Origin: Anticarsia gemmatalis
Lineage: Eukaryota > Arthropoda > Insecta > Lepidoptera > Erebidae
Assembly: GCF_050436995.1 (NCBI RefSeq)
Contig: NC_134764.1
Location: 4,092,001 to 4,156,000 of the forward strand
Length of the DNA stretch: 64,000 nucleotides
Direction of reading: 5' to 3'
Position 1 is the stretch's first letter; each line of letters starts with the position of its first letter. Made by a program: the position numbers and the translations under genes. Below are positions 49,020 through 60,742 of the stretch, one piece after another. The notes beneath the pieces were generated by a model. It did no database searches. It was given only the letters and a program-made list of their open reading frames with translations, and was not told where the DNA came from.

Positions 49020-52000
49020 TCAGAGCGCGAGCCAGGGGTGGTGCTGCAGCGACTCCTTGGAGCGGTCGCCGTAGTCGTAGGTGAGCTCGTCGCCGGGCGC
49101 GATGTCGTGCGCCGCCAGCAGCACGAGGCGCGGCCCGTCCACCCACACGGCCTTCGTCAGCAGGTTGCCGTTGCGCGAGTGGTTCACCAGCCGCCCCAGC
49201 CGACCTGACTCCGCCGTCGCGTCGATACTGAATACAAACATTTTAAAAAAACAAATATTTTTATAAAGTAGGCATACATTTATTGAGGGCATGCAAAGTC
49301 CCCAACCCGCACTTGGCCAGCGTGGTGGACTTAAGGCCAAACCCCTCCCTCATTACGGGAGGAGACCCTTGCCCAGCAGTGGGACAGCAATGGGTTAAAT
49401 ATATTATTTATAAATTATATCTGCAGCGGCACCAAATACAATACAGATAATTTTATACATCTTTCAAATATTCATGACCACATATTTTGAAAACTAGTTT
49501 AGTTTAGGATTTTTCTACGTCAACAAAAAAACCAAACAAATATGTTAACGTGAATTCCCATTGCCAACCGGGAGTCACAAGTCACAACACTCGCAACTTG
49601 TGAAATCGTGACTCATATTAATGAAACTCTACATAACATCCAAACGATTTATCTATTGCTAGTTTTCCGTTACAACGTGCGTCACAGTTTCATAATCGAC
49701 AGATTTAATTTATCTGTCACTTGCATTCTGTTACGTTTTTATTGCACTTCGCACAATCAGGAAACTCACAACCGGTTATTATGTTGTTTTTGTTTATCGA
49801 GAATAGTAAACGGATATACCTACTAAGAGAATTATATCGTCTTTTAAATGGACTAGCACTTCATAAGCCCGCATTAAAATCTGGGTTATATTCAGGTCTT
49901 CCCCTAGCACACGACATAGGATTCCCAATCTACAAAAATGGCAACAAGAGCTTATTAGCGGCCATCTGAATAGACAAGCAAAGCATACAAGTTTGTTTGA
50001 CCGACCTGATACCACCGAGAAAAGCTCTCAAAATATGGCTTCCTATTATAAACAGACCGCACCAAAGATTGACCCCCTACTGATTGTGTTCACAGCCAAA
50101 GAAATGAAGCCATTTAATAATTTAAACAAAAATGATAGTCATTGATAGTGTCCTCACCAATACTGTTGGTCGCCATGTCTGAAGTAGTACATGTAGCAGC
50201 CGGCCTCGGGGTCTTGTGCGTATTTGTGTTCCCTCTCGCGCGCCTCCTGCACGCCCACCAGCTCGCCCGCGTACTCCACCACGAACTGACCGCGACCGAA
50301 CGGCCGGGTCGCGATCACACCACGACCTTTGCCGTCGAAGTACGCTACCTGATAAACAAATAAAAGGAAATTTTAATTCAAGTTAAGAGTAAAGTTCAAG
50401 TAGTAGTAGAAGTCGAGACTGATTATTATTATCGATGATCAGAGAATGCGAGTATTTAGGCAGAATATTACGCAGGATTGCCGATAGCTTAGTACCAGCT
50501 GAAAATAAGATTGAGACGCTTGCAACTATCATTAGAAAGACTTAGATGTCTCCAGCAACGAATGAACACGAAGACACGAACTGATGAATATAAGTTATTG
50601 TCCAAGTAGTAAAGCTTTGTTATCTTCAATTTGAGTCCTGATGCCTTAACGGAAGATCTACGATATTTTCATCGGATCCTGTTTATTAAATCATTATTCA
50701 ATGCCCTACATGTATGGCTACATAAACATAACGATCTGTAAGTAGCCTTTGAAGATCAAACAACAAATTAATTAGCTCATAATCTCATCAGTGTGAGAAT
50801 ATTCTCGTTAATCTGTACACAAAGTGATTACTCGAGAGATGATAGTAAGTGACCTTGGGATGATAACAGGCGCTTATCAGTAAGACCTGCATTGTATCTA
50901 GTATCCGAGGAAGAAACTATCTGCATTGTAATTGTTCCGTATTTGTAGAGTCGCGATATTAAGTCATTAGGTTAACTTTGCTTAGTGTTAGATAATATTA
51001 CGAAGATTTGTTTGTTAGGTAACCATAGTTCCTACAGTTGTTTGGAAATATTTGATGGTTAACTCTTTTATCGATAATTAGTACAGGATCGGTGTGATGC
51101 TAAATTTAATCTTTACTTCTGATCATTCTTAAGAATCGCGACTTTGCTATTTAAATTGGAGAATATATATTTCAATGCTTGCCTAATGGTATCGGTACGA
51201 GTCCATTTCAGTGTCAAGATTTAGAGATAGTGGTCTAGTTAGATTAATTAAGTAAACTATCCAATAAGTTTTCTTGCTTGCCTTGCTTGCGTTTGCCATT
51301 TTCCTATTTAATTAGAATTAATTAAATAGGAAAATGGCAATAATTAATTAGAATTAAATAGGAAAATGGCACCTATATTTCCCAAAAGTCCCATCGTTTC
51401 ATACCTTTTTTATAAATCAAAACACGATGGTGTGTACGTCGCGACGCTTTTACCGTCATGTCACTCATTAAAGATAAAAGTCACGTAATCACATTGTTCA
51501 TACGCTTAGATAATAACGAAAACTGCTAATTCTATTACTCGTTATCTTTTAGTGGACTAAATGTTTACAGGAAGCAATGACTCATTGATTGAGCGTCGTA
51601 AAAGTTTCAACAGTATAACACACTAGCTGACCCGCGCAACTTCGCTTGCGTCACATAAGAGAGAATGGGTATTTTCCCCGTTTTTGTAACATTTTTTACT
51701 GGTACTCTGCTCCTATTGGTCGTAGCGTGATGATATACTTATAGCCTATAGGCTATAGGCTATAAGTATATAGCCTATAGGCTATAGCCTTCCTCCCTAT
51801 CTAACAGTGAATAATTTTTCAAATCGGACCTGTAGTTCGTGAGATTAGCGCGTTCAAACAAACAAACTCTTCAGCTTTATAATATTAGTATAGATTAAAT
51901 CACGCTGCGAATCTGTTGTAGCTAGATGCAGTAATGTATAAGGCATGTTTGATATGCGACGCGGCTTTATATAACGATTTAAGTGATCACTTAGTATCTA

Positions 52001-54793
52001 TTAGAGCGATCCGACCCATGCTCGCAACTAAGTAATTGCAGCTCGTTTAATGTGTATTTGATTCAATATAAAGTGCAATAAGATTCTTGTTATGTGTTCT
52101 TTTACACACCCTGATTTGTTGATATCTGTTCTAACTATTGCAGTTAATAGCATACAGAATTTCAATAATTAAGTGCCTATTGTATTTAACGCTCTAAATT
52201 GTAGTTTAGAGTTAAATGGCTGCTTTTTTGACACAGAATTCCATACATTATAACATCTGGATAACATTGCATTATCAACAAACAATATTATATTTCTAAG
52301 TGTTGTTATTTCATCGGAAATATATGTACCTATACTATAATCAGACAATTCATTATAATAAGCTCATGAAATTGGTATTGCTTGTTTTAAAATATGAAAC
52401 AAGTAGATAGAAATGTTCATCTTCCCAATATAGTGTGTGAGTTGTTTTAGTCCCACACAAAATGTTGAGGTGAGTTATTTTTAGTAGCTGCACACACCTA
52501 TGACATTGAAATGCATCATTAGATAATAAACAACTTACTTGTAATCCATCCTCTCTCTGGTCTCTCACAGCCCTCTCCAAGTCCCGCATTTTCTCAGCCA
52601 TCACACATTTTGACGTCTTCCTAACACTACGTCTTACTGGAAAATATTCTGTTAACTTGTGATTGGTGTTACCATTTGTAACTTTTTCAATTTTGATAGC
52701 TTTTTCCATAGGAGGGGGTGATGGGGGAGGTTCAACTTTAGGACTTTTGAGCTCCTCTTTGAAATACTCAGTGAGTTTGTGGCTCTCGGCAGCGCGGGCG
52801 GCGGCGCGCGCCGCTCTCGACCTCAACGTGTGTCCGTTCGTCATATTTGTAATTCCGTTACTAGTCTTCAGTGGCTTAGACCTCAGTTCAATCTTCTTCA
52901 AGGGGGGTTCAGACTTCAGTTCTTCATTCTCAGTCTTTGGCTGAGTGGCTGCTATTATCCTTTAAGCAAATTAGACTGTTAATAACATGACCTATTTTAT
53001 AACTTTGTTATCACCACACATGCAGATATACATGTACATATAAATTGCCAGTGAAATAAAGCATTTTATAACCAAAGCCATATTAAAACACATAAATATA
53101 TAGGGTGAGAGTAGAAGAAAACCATTAATTAATGATGACATGCAATGTTCCATAGTAACTAAGGATGAAGCATGTGGTATATAAGGATAAAACACATAAT
53201 AGAAAAGCCTCAGTTACCTGCGCTTTCTATAGTTGCGCGTAGGTCTGACAGGCTGCTCCTCGCATAGTTCTATGCGGTGGGGGGTCTTCACACCCTCAGG
53301 GGATGCCATCAAGCTACTGGCTGGAAACCACAATATGGCTTAAATATATTTTTCCTTCTTATAATTATTTTACAAGTAAATTATAGTGTTGGAGATTCCT
53401 AGTCTATTATTTTCTCTATTTTCTAAGAAATAATTAAAGCATTATTAAATAGTTTTGATCAAGATTTTCCTTACTGTATTGTGATGAAATTAAGATGAAA
53501 TGCACTTTGTATATAGTAGTTTGTCAGCTAGATAATTAGCTGTAATTAGATTTTTAATTATAATATTACAAAAAGTAACTGTGTATTTTTATTTAATTCA
53601 ATACTTCGGAATAAATAGTGCCAAATAATAAAAAATACTACCTTTTTTACAATAATTTTAATGAAGAATAGGTTTTTATGTATTAACTTTTACTCATCAT
53701 AAATTAAATAGTAAATGTGACCACATAGCCAGTTTTTTTTTCACCTTCAGTAGACTAATATATTATTAATTTAAAAAAATACATTTTATTTATATTTTAA
53801 ACAATTCAGTAACACACATACATACTTTTAAGACAAATACTTAAGTACTTGTACATAGCAAAATTTTGATAATTATGTACATGCAATGTTATCACCAGTT
53901 AAAATATAGTGTTACCATGTGAAAAAAGTACACAGTACATATAATTTTAATCAGAAAATGGCAATATGAGCAGAATACCAAATCTTAGATCAATTCTAAA
54001 CTTTCAAGCTAAGACCATACAATAGTTATTATTTTTATAATTATTATATAATATTTTCATATACAGAGGAATTCAATACTACTAGAAGTTTTAGTATTAT
54101 AATGAAACAGTAGAAAAGCCCAAAACCATAGAATATATTAATTATGTGTAAGACAAATTATACTTTTATGATAAGACCAGGCACCAATATGTTGAAAAAT
54201 CACAATATCTAATCGAAATACAATATTATTATGTTATTAGAAAAACAAATAAGAATTTATTTAAAAAAAAATAGTATTTTTCTAAGTAACACTCTGTGCA
54301 CTAAATCACATGGTGAGACTTCTGTTCACATTGTGTATTTTTTTAAAGAATTTATAGTTATTCAGATACTTTTATGAAAATAAATATAATTAATGAAATA
54401 TGATAAAATGTAAAGTAACATTCAAGGGATGAAATATTATTTTAAAAATTCATAATAATATGAAGTTATTTGTATAAAATCCCGTTATGTTCTAGGTTAT
54501 ATTAGGTGGAAATAAACTCTAGGTTACTATTTTATATAGGTTAGCATCCAGAGCATACCACCAAACTATATATTTCAGAGTAACGTGACATCTAACTGTT
54601 AGTATCAGAAATAAATTACCAGCTGACCATTACCTGCATTATATTAATGTAGAAATATGGTAGTAATCACTTGCATTAGAACTCGTAATCACAGAAGAGG
54701 GTATCGTGAACAAAGGACACCTCAAACATAACATAGACATCATGACAATTTTATGTATAGTTATGTAAATATTCTATACTAACCTCGCACCAT
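49020..54793 (-). CDS. KMT5A: Histone H4 lysine-20 monomethyltransferase (PR-Set7/SET8)
   Basis: The CDS is complement(join(49020..49227, 50158..50348, 52539..52959, 53218..53320, 54784..54793)), 310 aa. The start MVRASSLM is split between a 10-base coding exon and the next exon. The frame is continuous, so the Met at 53309 is a fallback start. The C-terminal SET domain shows GRGVIATRPF, FVVEYAGEL, GCYMYYF, IDATAESGRLGRLVNHS and LTYDYGDRSKESLQHHPW, which is diagnostic for SET8. Upstream lie two PIP-like boxes, HKLTEYFKEE (98-107) and HKLTEYFPVRRS (138-149); the latter matches the PCNA/CRL4-Cdt2 degron site of SET8. The nuclear enzyme monomethylates H4K20 for S/G2 chromatin compaction. A consensus GTGAGT donor follows the stop codon by a few bases. 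Confidence 0.93.
49228..50157. other. KMT5A last intron, with LINE-type repeat
   Basis: The only recognised element is the LINE-type fragment at 49275-49398. The short frames at 49608-49969 and the minus-strand frame at 49794-50015 are not supported. Confidence 0.4.
49275..49398 (+). mobile_element. LINE-type 3' end fragment in KMT5A intron
   Basis: Nearly identical to 32417-32540 (CATGCAAAGTCCCCAACCCG, ACTTGGCCAGCGTGGTGGAC, CCCTTGCCCAGCAGTGGGAC), with a few substitutions. The end is AATGGGTTAAATATATTATT. Confidence 0.55.
51294..51370. repeat. Perfect 21-bp inverted repeat plus extra arm copy
   Basis: TGCCATTTTCCTATTTAATT(A) at 51294-51314 is the exact reverse complement of 51319-51339, with a GAAT loop. 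A third copy of the right arm (AAATAGGAAAATGGCA) follows directly, ending near 51370. Confidence 0.8.
51623..51894 (-). mobile_element. Non-autonomous Helitron, copy 5 (inverted), in KMT5A intron 3
   Basis: The reverse complement of the family: CTAGCTGACCCGCGCAAC at 51623 and CTTTATAATATTAGTATAGA at 51894. It contains an expanded TATAGCCTATAGG array around 51735-51790 not seen in the other copies. Confidence 0.75.
53321..54783. other. KMT5A intron 1
   Basis: Very AT-rich intron of about 1.46 kb. No repeat family or gene is recognised. Confidence 0.4.
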
Positions 54794-55854
54794 TGCCACC
54801 TGAACTTGATAATCACTTCCGTAAAACCACAAAACACCATCGAAAGAATGGTTTTAAGAGACACAAACAACACCAGGCTGGCTCGTGTTACCAATATTTT
54901 GTAACAGACCTTGTCATATTAGGATCGTAGGAAATTATCATGTGATTTAACTGTTTGATGTCACGTATTTTTCATTTTGTAACAGTATTTGGGGTCACCT
55001 AACGTATAAATCGAAAGATGATAATCACTATAACATGTATTTTAGTAAAAATTAAACTAAATTCACTCAATTTCTTCCAAAATGTCAAGATTGATTAATA
55101 TGATTTCTGTAGAAAATGGACGCTTGTTTTTCCTATGCTGCTTTCATCTGATTGGCTACCCATTTATATTTTAACCAATGAATTTAAAAATATTAGTCAT
55201 AGAGCAGTTTTTTTTACCTTTTGATCTATGACTTCATATGATGCGTTCCAAACTATTTTTACGAGTGAATTTTAGCCTCGAAAAACTAAACATATTATCA
55301 TAATATTTTTTTTTCTTTTACTTCTATTATCTTTTATGATTTAACTATGTATCATTATTTTTGTCAATGTTTGAAAAATTCTAAAAGCCACTTAGGAATA
55401 ACCATCTTTTTACAGATAATTGATGATCTTTGTTTAATTCCATACCTTTATTTACTTAATATTTTGTAATTTGGGTTCTATTGCTTTCTTATTTTAAGAA
55501 AGGTTTATTTTAATAAATTATTTAACATCTTTTGTGAAAAAGAACGTAGTGATTGTGATCGGAGTTTTGTGAACGCAAAAGAAATTGTCTGTGCTTCCCC
55601 AAAATTTTGGCGGGAGATAATTTTGTTTGACTGACAGACGTGTGAACTGTGAAATGAGTGAGAGTCAATGACATTTACGACATTTACGTCATAAAGTTTT
55701 AAGTTTTCGGAACTTTATCGACGAATAGTTTTGTTTGTTGATAAACGCCTCTAAGCCATAAATTTAGTTTTTTGGTATTGTAGTTATTTGTGTACCTATC
55801 TTACTACCTACCAAAGGAAAAAGAAACTGATTGAGCGATTATTTTACAAAGAAT
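54794..55854. promoter_or_regulatory. Divergent promoter region between KMT5A and HDAC8
   Basis: About 1.06 kb between the two start codons on opposite strands. It contains TTTTGGCGGGA at 55605-55615, a good match to an E2F site, about 240 bases upstream of the HDAC8 start. No TATA box was recognised on either side. The 5' UTRs of both genes fall within it. Confidence 0.4.
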
Positions 55855-58034
55855 ATGATTAAGTCTAAGGATAAAATAACTAATTTTAGTGATGCCTCCG
55901 GTGATAGTATAAATAAAATGAATGCCTGTTATATATGGGACGAACAATTAATTGAACAATGTGATAGATTACCGGCAGTCGTCGGCAGGGTAAAAAAAAT
56001 CTATATAAATATTAGATATTACTTATTACCAAAATCGCATTGTCTAGCTTACATTTATTTATTTCTGTTTTAGGCTAGTATGGTGCATAATTTAATAGAG
56101 GCATATGGATTAATAAGCAAAATTAAAGTAGTAAGGTCTTCTCAGGCATCTTATAAAGACATGCGAGAGTTTCATTCAGAGTTATATCTGGACCATTTAA
56201 AAAGGTTTACTGAAGTTGATGAGGATTTTATGACCAGTGCTCAGGATGAAGAATTTGGCATTGGTTAGATAAAGACTAAACAATATAATTTGTTAACTAG
56301 TAGATAGTATATTAAACTATTCTATATTATATTTTAAGTGTTAAATTGATTGTAGGATATGACTGTCCTCCTGTTTCAAATATGTATGAACTAGTGTCTT
56401 GCATAGCCGGCAGCTCCATAACTGCAGCAAGATGTCTCATGCTTGGAGTAGCTGATGTTGCTATCAATTGGTGCGGAGGTTGGCACCATGCACATAGGTA
56501 GGATTAAAAAATAAAATATGTAACTTTTTTTTCTTATATTTTAATGGAATACACATGTAACTTCCAGGTTTGGAGCAGAAGGCTTCTGTTATGTGAATGA
56601 TATTGTCATAGCCATTGAGAAATTGAAAAAGAAGTTTCCTAAAGTTCTATATATTGATTTGGATGTTCATCATGGTACCTACCTTAATTAGTTATTTTTC
56701 CACTTTACTATTACTTGCCTGAAAGGAATATTGGCATAAAAAGTATATGAATGCTTAAAACACAAAACTTTTTAATGACTCCTCATACCCTATAGCTCTT
56801 TCAAAAATACGTATTTTGCAGGGAATGGAGTCCAAGATGCTTACAGCATAAGTAAATCAGTTTTTACACTGTCTTTTCACAAATATGAGCCAGGATTTTA
56901 CCCTGGAACTGGTGGCATTGATGATATTGGCTCCTTCGGTGGGACTGGGTATTCTTGCAATGTCCCTCTCCATGCTGCTTACTCTGATGACACAATGGAG
57001 TTTGTATTTGAAAAGTATGTACTCAAAACTTCTTAGTATTGTTGTAAATTTTCATTTTACTACTATTTGATTACCAATTCAATGTTCATCAATCTTTAGA
57101 TCAAATATTTCTATTAGGAAAACTCAAACAAGTAATGGTTAGCCATAGTGGTAATTAGTGGTAACATAAATATTTTAAACTATGATACTTTCACCATCCT
57201 TTCTAATTTTTAAAACAGTCTAATTATCTTGCACTTGTTTTTTTTCAGGGTATTCAGTTTAGTATACAATTATTTTGCACCAGATGCAATAATAACACAG
57301 TGTGGGGCAGATGCATTGGCACATGACCCCAATGGTGGTGCAAAACTCACTGCTCGCAGCTATTGTAACTGTGTGCGAATGGTGCTTAATAAACAAAAAC
57401 CTACTATACTAATGGGAGGAGGTGGGTATAATCTCCTATAGTCATTATTTCCCATCAATACATACAATGTTCTAAGTGCACATATTTAAGACAAAATAAA
57501 GTGTATTTAGAGCAGGTACTTAATGATCAAATTTATATTGTTTATTCCTTAGGTGGTTACAAACATCCTAATGCTGCACGGCTATGGACTTCACTGACAG
57601 CCATGGTTGCTGGAGTAGAGCTTGATGAGCAAATACCAGAACATAAACACTGGCCAGACTATGGACCCACTTATACTTTACCTGTTGAACCTACTTTAGA
57701 GAAAGATAGTAATAAAAATGCCTACATTGAAGATTGTATTAACAAAATAAAAGGTAATCGCCGACATTAAAATTCTCGACATTTAAAATCTTATTGCGCA
57801 AGTTTATAATAACAATTTTTTGTTTATCACTTTTCAGCAAACTTAGAACAGCATTTAGGAAACTCTGGTACATTAGAACCACTCGCAAAAAAGATGAAGA
57901 CTTTATCAGACAATCTTAATGCAGAGGACAACCATACAAAAAAGAAGATACTTAGCACTGTAGAACAATCAAAATTAGAACCACAAAAAAATATTTCAAA
58001 CAAAACTGTGGATGTTTACGATTTTGTTGAATAA
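55855..58034 (+). CDS. HDAC8: HDAC8-like class I histone deacetylase
   Basis: The CDS is join(55855..55989, 56074..56263, 56356..56497, 56568..56674, 56822..57014, 57249..57421, 57553..57753, 57838..58034), eight exons and 445 aa. The start MIKSKDK is the first Met in frame. The catalytic core has GGWHHAHR (His152/His153), GFCYVNDIV, the zinc ligands in DLDVHHG (Asp186, Asp188, His190), SFHKYEPGFYPGTG, QCGADAL and GGGGYKH with the transition-state Tyr. The order and the N-terminal YIWDEQLIEQCDRLP fit HDAC8 better than HDAC1 or HDAC3. After DLDVHHG comes Asn193 where human HDAC8 has Asp183, as in class II enzymes. The C-terminus is extended by about 65 residues, Lys-rich, ending VYDFVE. Members deacetylate SMC3 and histones in the nucleus or cytosol. 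The stop codon overlaps an AATAAA signal. Confidence 0.93.
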
Positions 58035-58038
58035 TAAA
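58033..58038 (+). terminator. Poly(A) signal overlapping the HDAC8 stop codon
   Basis: AATAAA at 58033-58038 overlaps the TAA stop (58032-58034). If used, the HDAC8 3' UTR would be only about 20-30 bases. No other plus-strand AATAAA follows closely. Confidence 0.5.
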
Positions 58039-58057
58039 TATTTTGTATCAAGTTTTT

Positions 58058-58063
58058 TTTATT
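58058..58063 (-). terminator. Distal candidate poly(A) signal of the UBE2L3-type gene
   Basis: TTTATT on the + strand gives AATAAA on the minus strand, within about 25 bases of the HDAC8 signal. Nearer minus-strand signals exist around 58505, 58843 and 58868, so the E2 gene may use several 3' ends. Confidence 0.35.
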
Positions 58064-58996
58064 CACTATTTGCTACCCATCAGATAATCAGAAGGTCGAC
58101 AGAACAAATTCTTTAAAAAAAAGGGTAAGCTAATTAAAAAAAAAACAGAAATATAAATTCGAAAAAAATATATATTTAAAGTTTGCACTGATCTGTTCAG
58201 CACACATTAAGTTACCAAGTAACATTGACATGAAGTGAAATTAAACATAATGGTACTTTTAGAGTCTTGTATTTATATGATTCTAATGTTGATGCAACCC
58301 AATCACCAGTCTGTTATAATCCACAATCTATTTAAGATTGAATTAAGTGAACATAATTATTTGTAAGTAATAGACACAATACACAGCTAGCCAAACATTA
58401 AAATACTGGATTCATATTTTATAATGATCATCATCAAAATATGAAATTAAATTTGTTCAACAGTATAAACACAAGTTAGACCTGTATACACTCATGTTTT
58501 CCCATTTATTTACATAGCATAGTTTACATACAACATTAAACAGACATAAGCTACCTGGAACAACATAAGCAGAATTAATTTCTAAGCCAAAACCCACATT
58601 ACTGAGGATTATTATGATTCATAATGTTTCGTTTTAAATATTAAAATAAAAAATATTATCCAAACTCAATACCAAAGTTCTAATGCACTCAAGCTTATAA
58701 CATCTTGCTGATTCTATATAATAATATCTAATTTCATTTAAGTGCTTATGTTTGTATCTCAAGCAAAGTGATTCAGAAGCTAGTGCCAGTGTAAAATCAA
58801 ATGCAAATCTAGTTTGAACTTACAGCAATGGAATTAAGCTTTATTACTGGTAAAATATCCCAACTACTTTATTAGATGTTATAAATACTGTTTGGGAAAA
58901 AATAAATGCACATTAAATAAATTATACACACATTATACCATTGTTGAACTCCAGAGCTGCAAGTGCAAGCTTAGCAAAGATGACTCATTTAGCTAT
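58064..58996 (-). other. Probable 3' UTR of the UBE2L3-type gene
   Basis: This AT-rich stretch follows the E2 stop codon on the minus strand and contains several AATAAA hexamers. No coding frame or repeat is seen. Confidence 0.4.
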
Positions 58997-60123
58997 TTAA
59001 TCTGTGGGTCGCTTTTCACTGTGTTTTTTAGTGAATTCCTCTGCATTCTTTGTAAACTTCTTCCTGTCTTTAAGGAACTCTTCAGCAAGCTCTGCACGCA
59101 ATGGATGTTCTGGCTCGGGATCATTCACAAGAGCCACTAGTGCTTGAATAACTGAAAAAATAAACTTTATAAGTAAATGATCTTTTTGTTCATCATTACT
59201 ATTTTGTTTATATTAATACTCATTGCAGATAACCACTGCTTAGCTGTTAAAGACAAGCTAATATTAATGACTAATCATTTTAACTTGATGATTCAGTAAT
59301 AATTACAAAAGACATACCTTGATCAGTCTTAGTAGCAGGTTTCCAGTTCTCAGCACTAATAATGGGCAGGCACACCTGACCTTTCTCATCAATATTTGGA
59401 TGATAGATCTTTGTTTTGAAGCTAATCTTAGGTGGCTTGAATGGGTACTCAGCAGGGAAATTTATCTCAATGCGGAAAGCTCCCTTGTTGTATGGAGGAT
59501 TGTCCTGTAATTTTAATGGCTACTAAGTAAAACTCCATCAGTTAATAGTGTTTACCATAAATAATGGCAAACAGAATGTTTGTTTTGCATAGATATTTGT
59601 ATTATTTTATGCATAAAGCAAAGTGGTTTTTATGTATATTTTTTTTAATTATCACTATATAATATCTTGATAAGATACTTACAGGAACAATTAATCCTTG
59701 CCATGTGAGTATATTAGACTCATCCACTTGTATGTCCCTAAAGGACTTCAGTCCTGACTGTCTGATGTCATTTAGTTCCTGCAACAACAATATGATGATA
59801 GTACATAATCGGAAAATGTATTTATCTGCAGGTCTATTTCTAGACATTACTTATAAAGTATGAATCATAATAAGAGGCAGTGAACTTGTATAGATTTACT
59901 AGGTCACTGATTTCACTAGCAACGCTAAAATAGTCTTTTGAAGATTCATTTGAAGATTATTAATTTAATGCAACGAAGTCTAAGCGAGGGTAATGATAAA
60001 AACAAGTCTGTGCATGAATCCTGTTTTAACCGACCACCTGTTATCATCGTAATCAATGATGATATAGAATACTCGTCATTAAAAATGATGTCTCACCTTT
60101 TGTAGTCTCCTCGTTGCAGCCAT
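58997..60123 (-). CDS. UBE2L3: Ubiquitin-conjugating enzyme E2 L3-type (UbcH7/Ubc10)
   Basis: The CDS is complement(join(58997..59151, 59318..59504, 59683..59778, 60097..60123)), four exons and 154 aa, exactly the length of human UBE2L3. It starts MAATRRLQK|ELNDIRQSG. The HPN motif (YHPNIDEKG) and active-site Cys in GQVCLPIIS are present, with KPPKISFKTK typical of the UBE2L3 subfamily, which works with HECT and RBR E3 ligases such as parkin and HOIP because it lacks lysine reactivity. The C-terminus is HSEKRPTD. It acts in the cytosol and nucleus. The gene is tail to tail with HDAC8. Confidence 0.96.
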
Positions 60124-60742
60124 TGTATTAGAATCTGTCAAACTCCCAACCTAAGATATACCTCGATTCTTGAATACTCAAGTTTTTATTTTATGTACAG
60201 GTCCGCAATAACACCATAATTAAACGGTCGACACAAATTATAATAGGATTTGACCGCAAGATGCTGAAAAATTATCTGCAAAATGCGACGGACACCAACA
60301 AAATTTCAGTACGTTATGTTAATGCATCGACAAACCACAAAAAACTACGACATGTGTCAGTAACTTGGGATTTTTATATTAATTTATGAAAATACTTTTC
60401 TGTCCGTTAGCTTCTAATTGTGACTAATAATAATGATATCAATGATAATTGATATATAGTGGCTTATCAATGAAATAAAACACATTATTTTTGAAATAAT
60501 AAAACGCAACAGCAACATAATACAGCCGTCGCCATCTGTTGGTATTTTCTACGTACTAACTGAAATAAAAAAAATAATAACGTTGTTCTGTCGGTGCTTC
60601 TTTTCAGTTAAATAAAGTAGAGACCTACGAAATTATTAGCATTTTTTCTATTACATCTTTGATGAGTGCACGCTTTACTTAATTTTGTTAGTAATAATAT
60701 ATTATATATAGCACTGAAATCTTAGTCTTCACTGGTTGTAAA
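60124..60742. other. Upstream region of the UBE2L3-type gene
   Basis: Contains the presumed promoter and 5' UTR of the E2 gene. No TATA box was identified and no gene is supported. Confidence 0.35.

Larger units (their letters stand above)
50349..52538. other. KMT5A intron 3
   Basis: About 2.2 kb without exons. It holds the hairpin repeat at 51294-51370 and the Helitron at 51623-51894. Confidence 0.45.

Noticed and set aside
52353..52538. Extension of the KMT5A exon past DGLQ
   Set aside because: It reads through a GTAAGT donor into intron; the SET domain continues at 50348 in frame.
55831..55854. Upstream start for HDAC8 giving SDYFTKN before MIKSK
   Set aside because: The codon at 55831 is TTG; the first ATG in frame is 55855.
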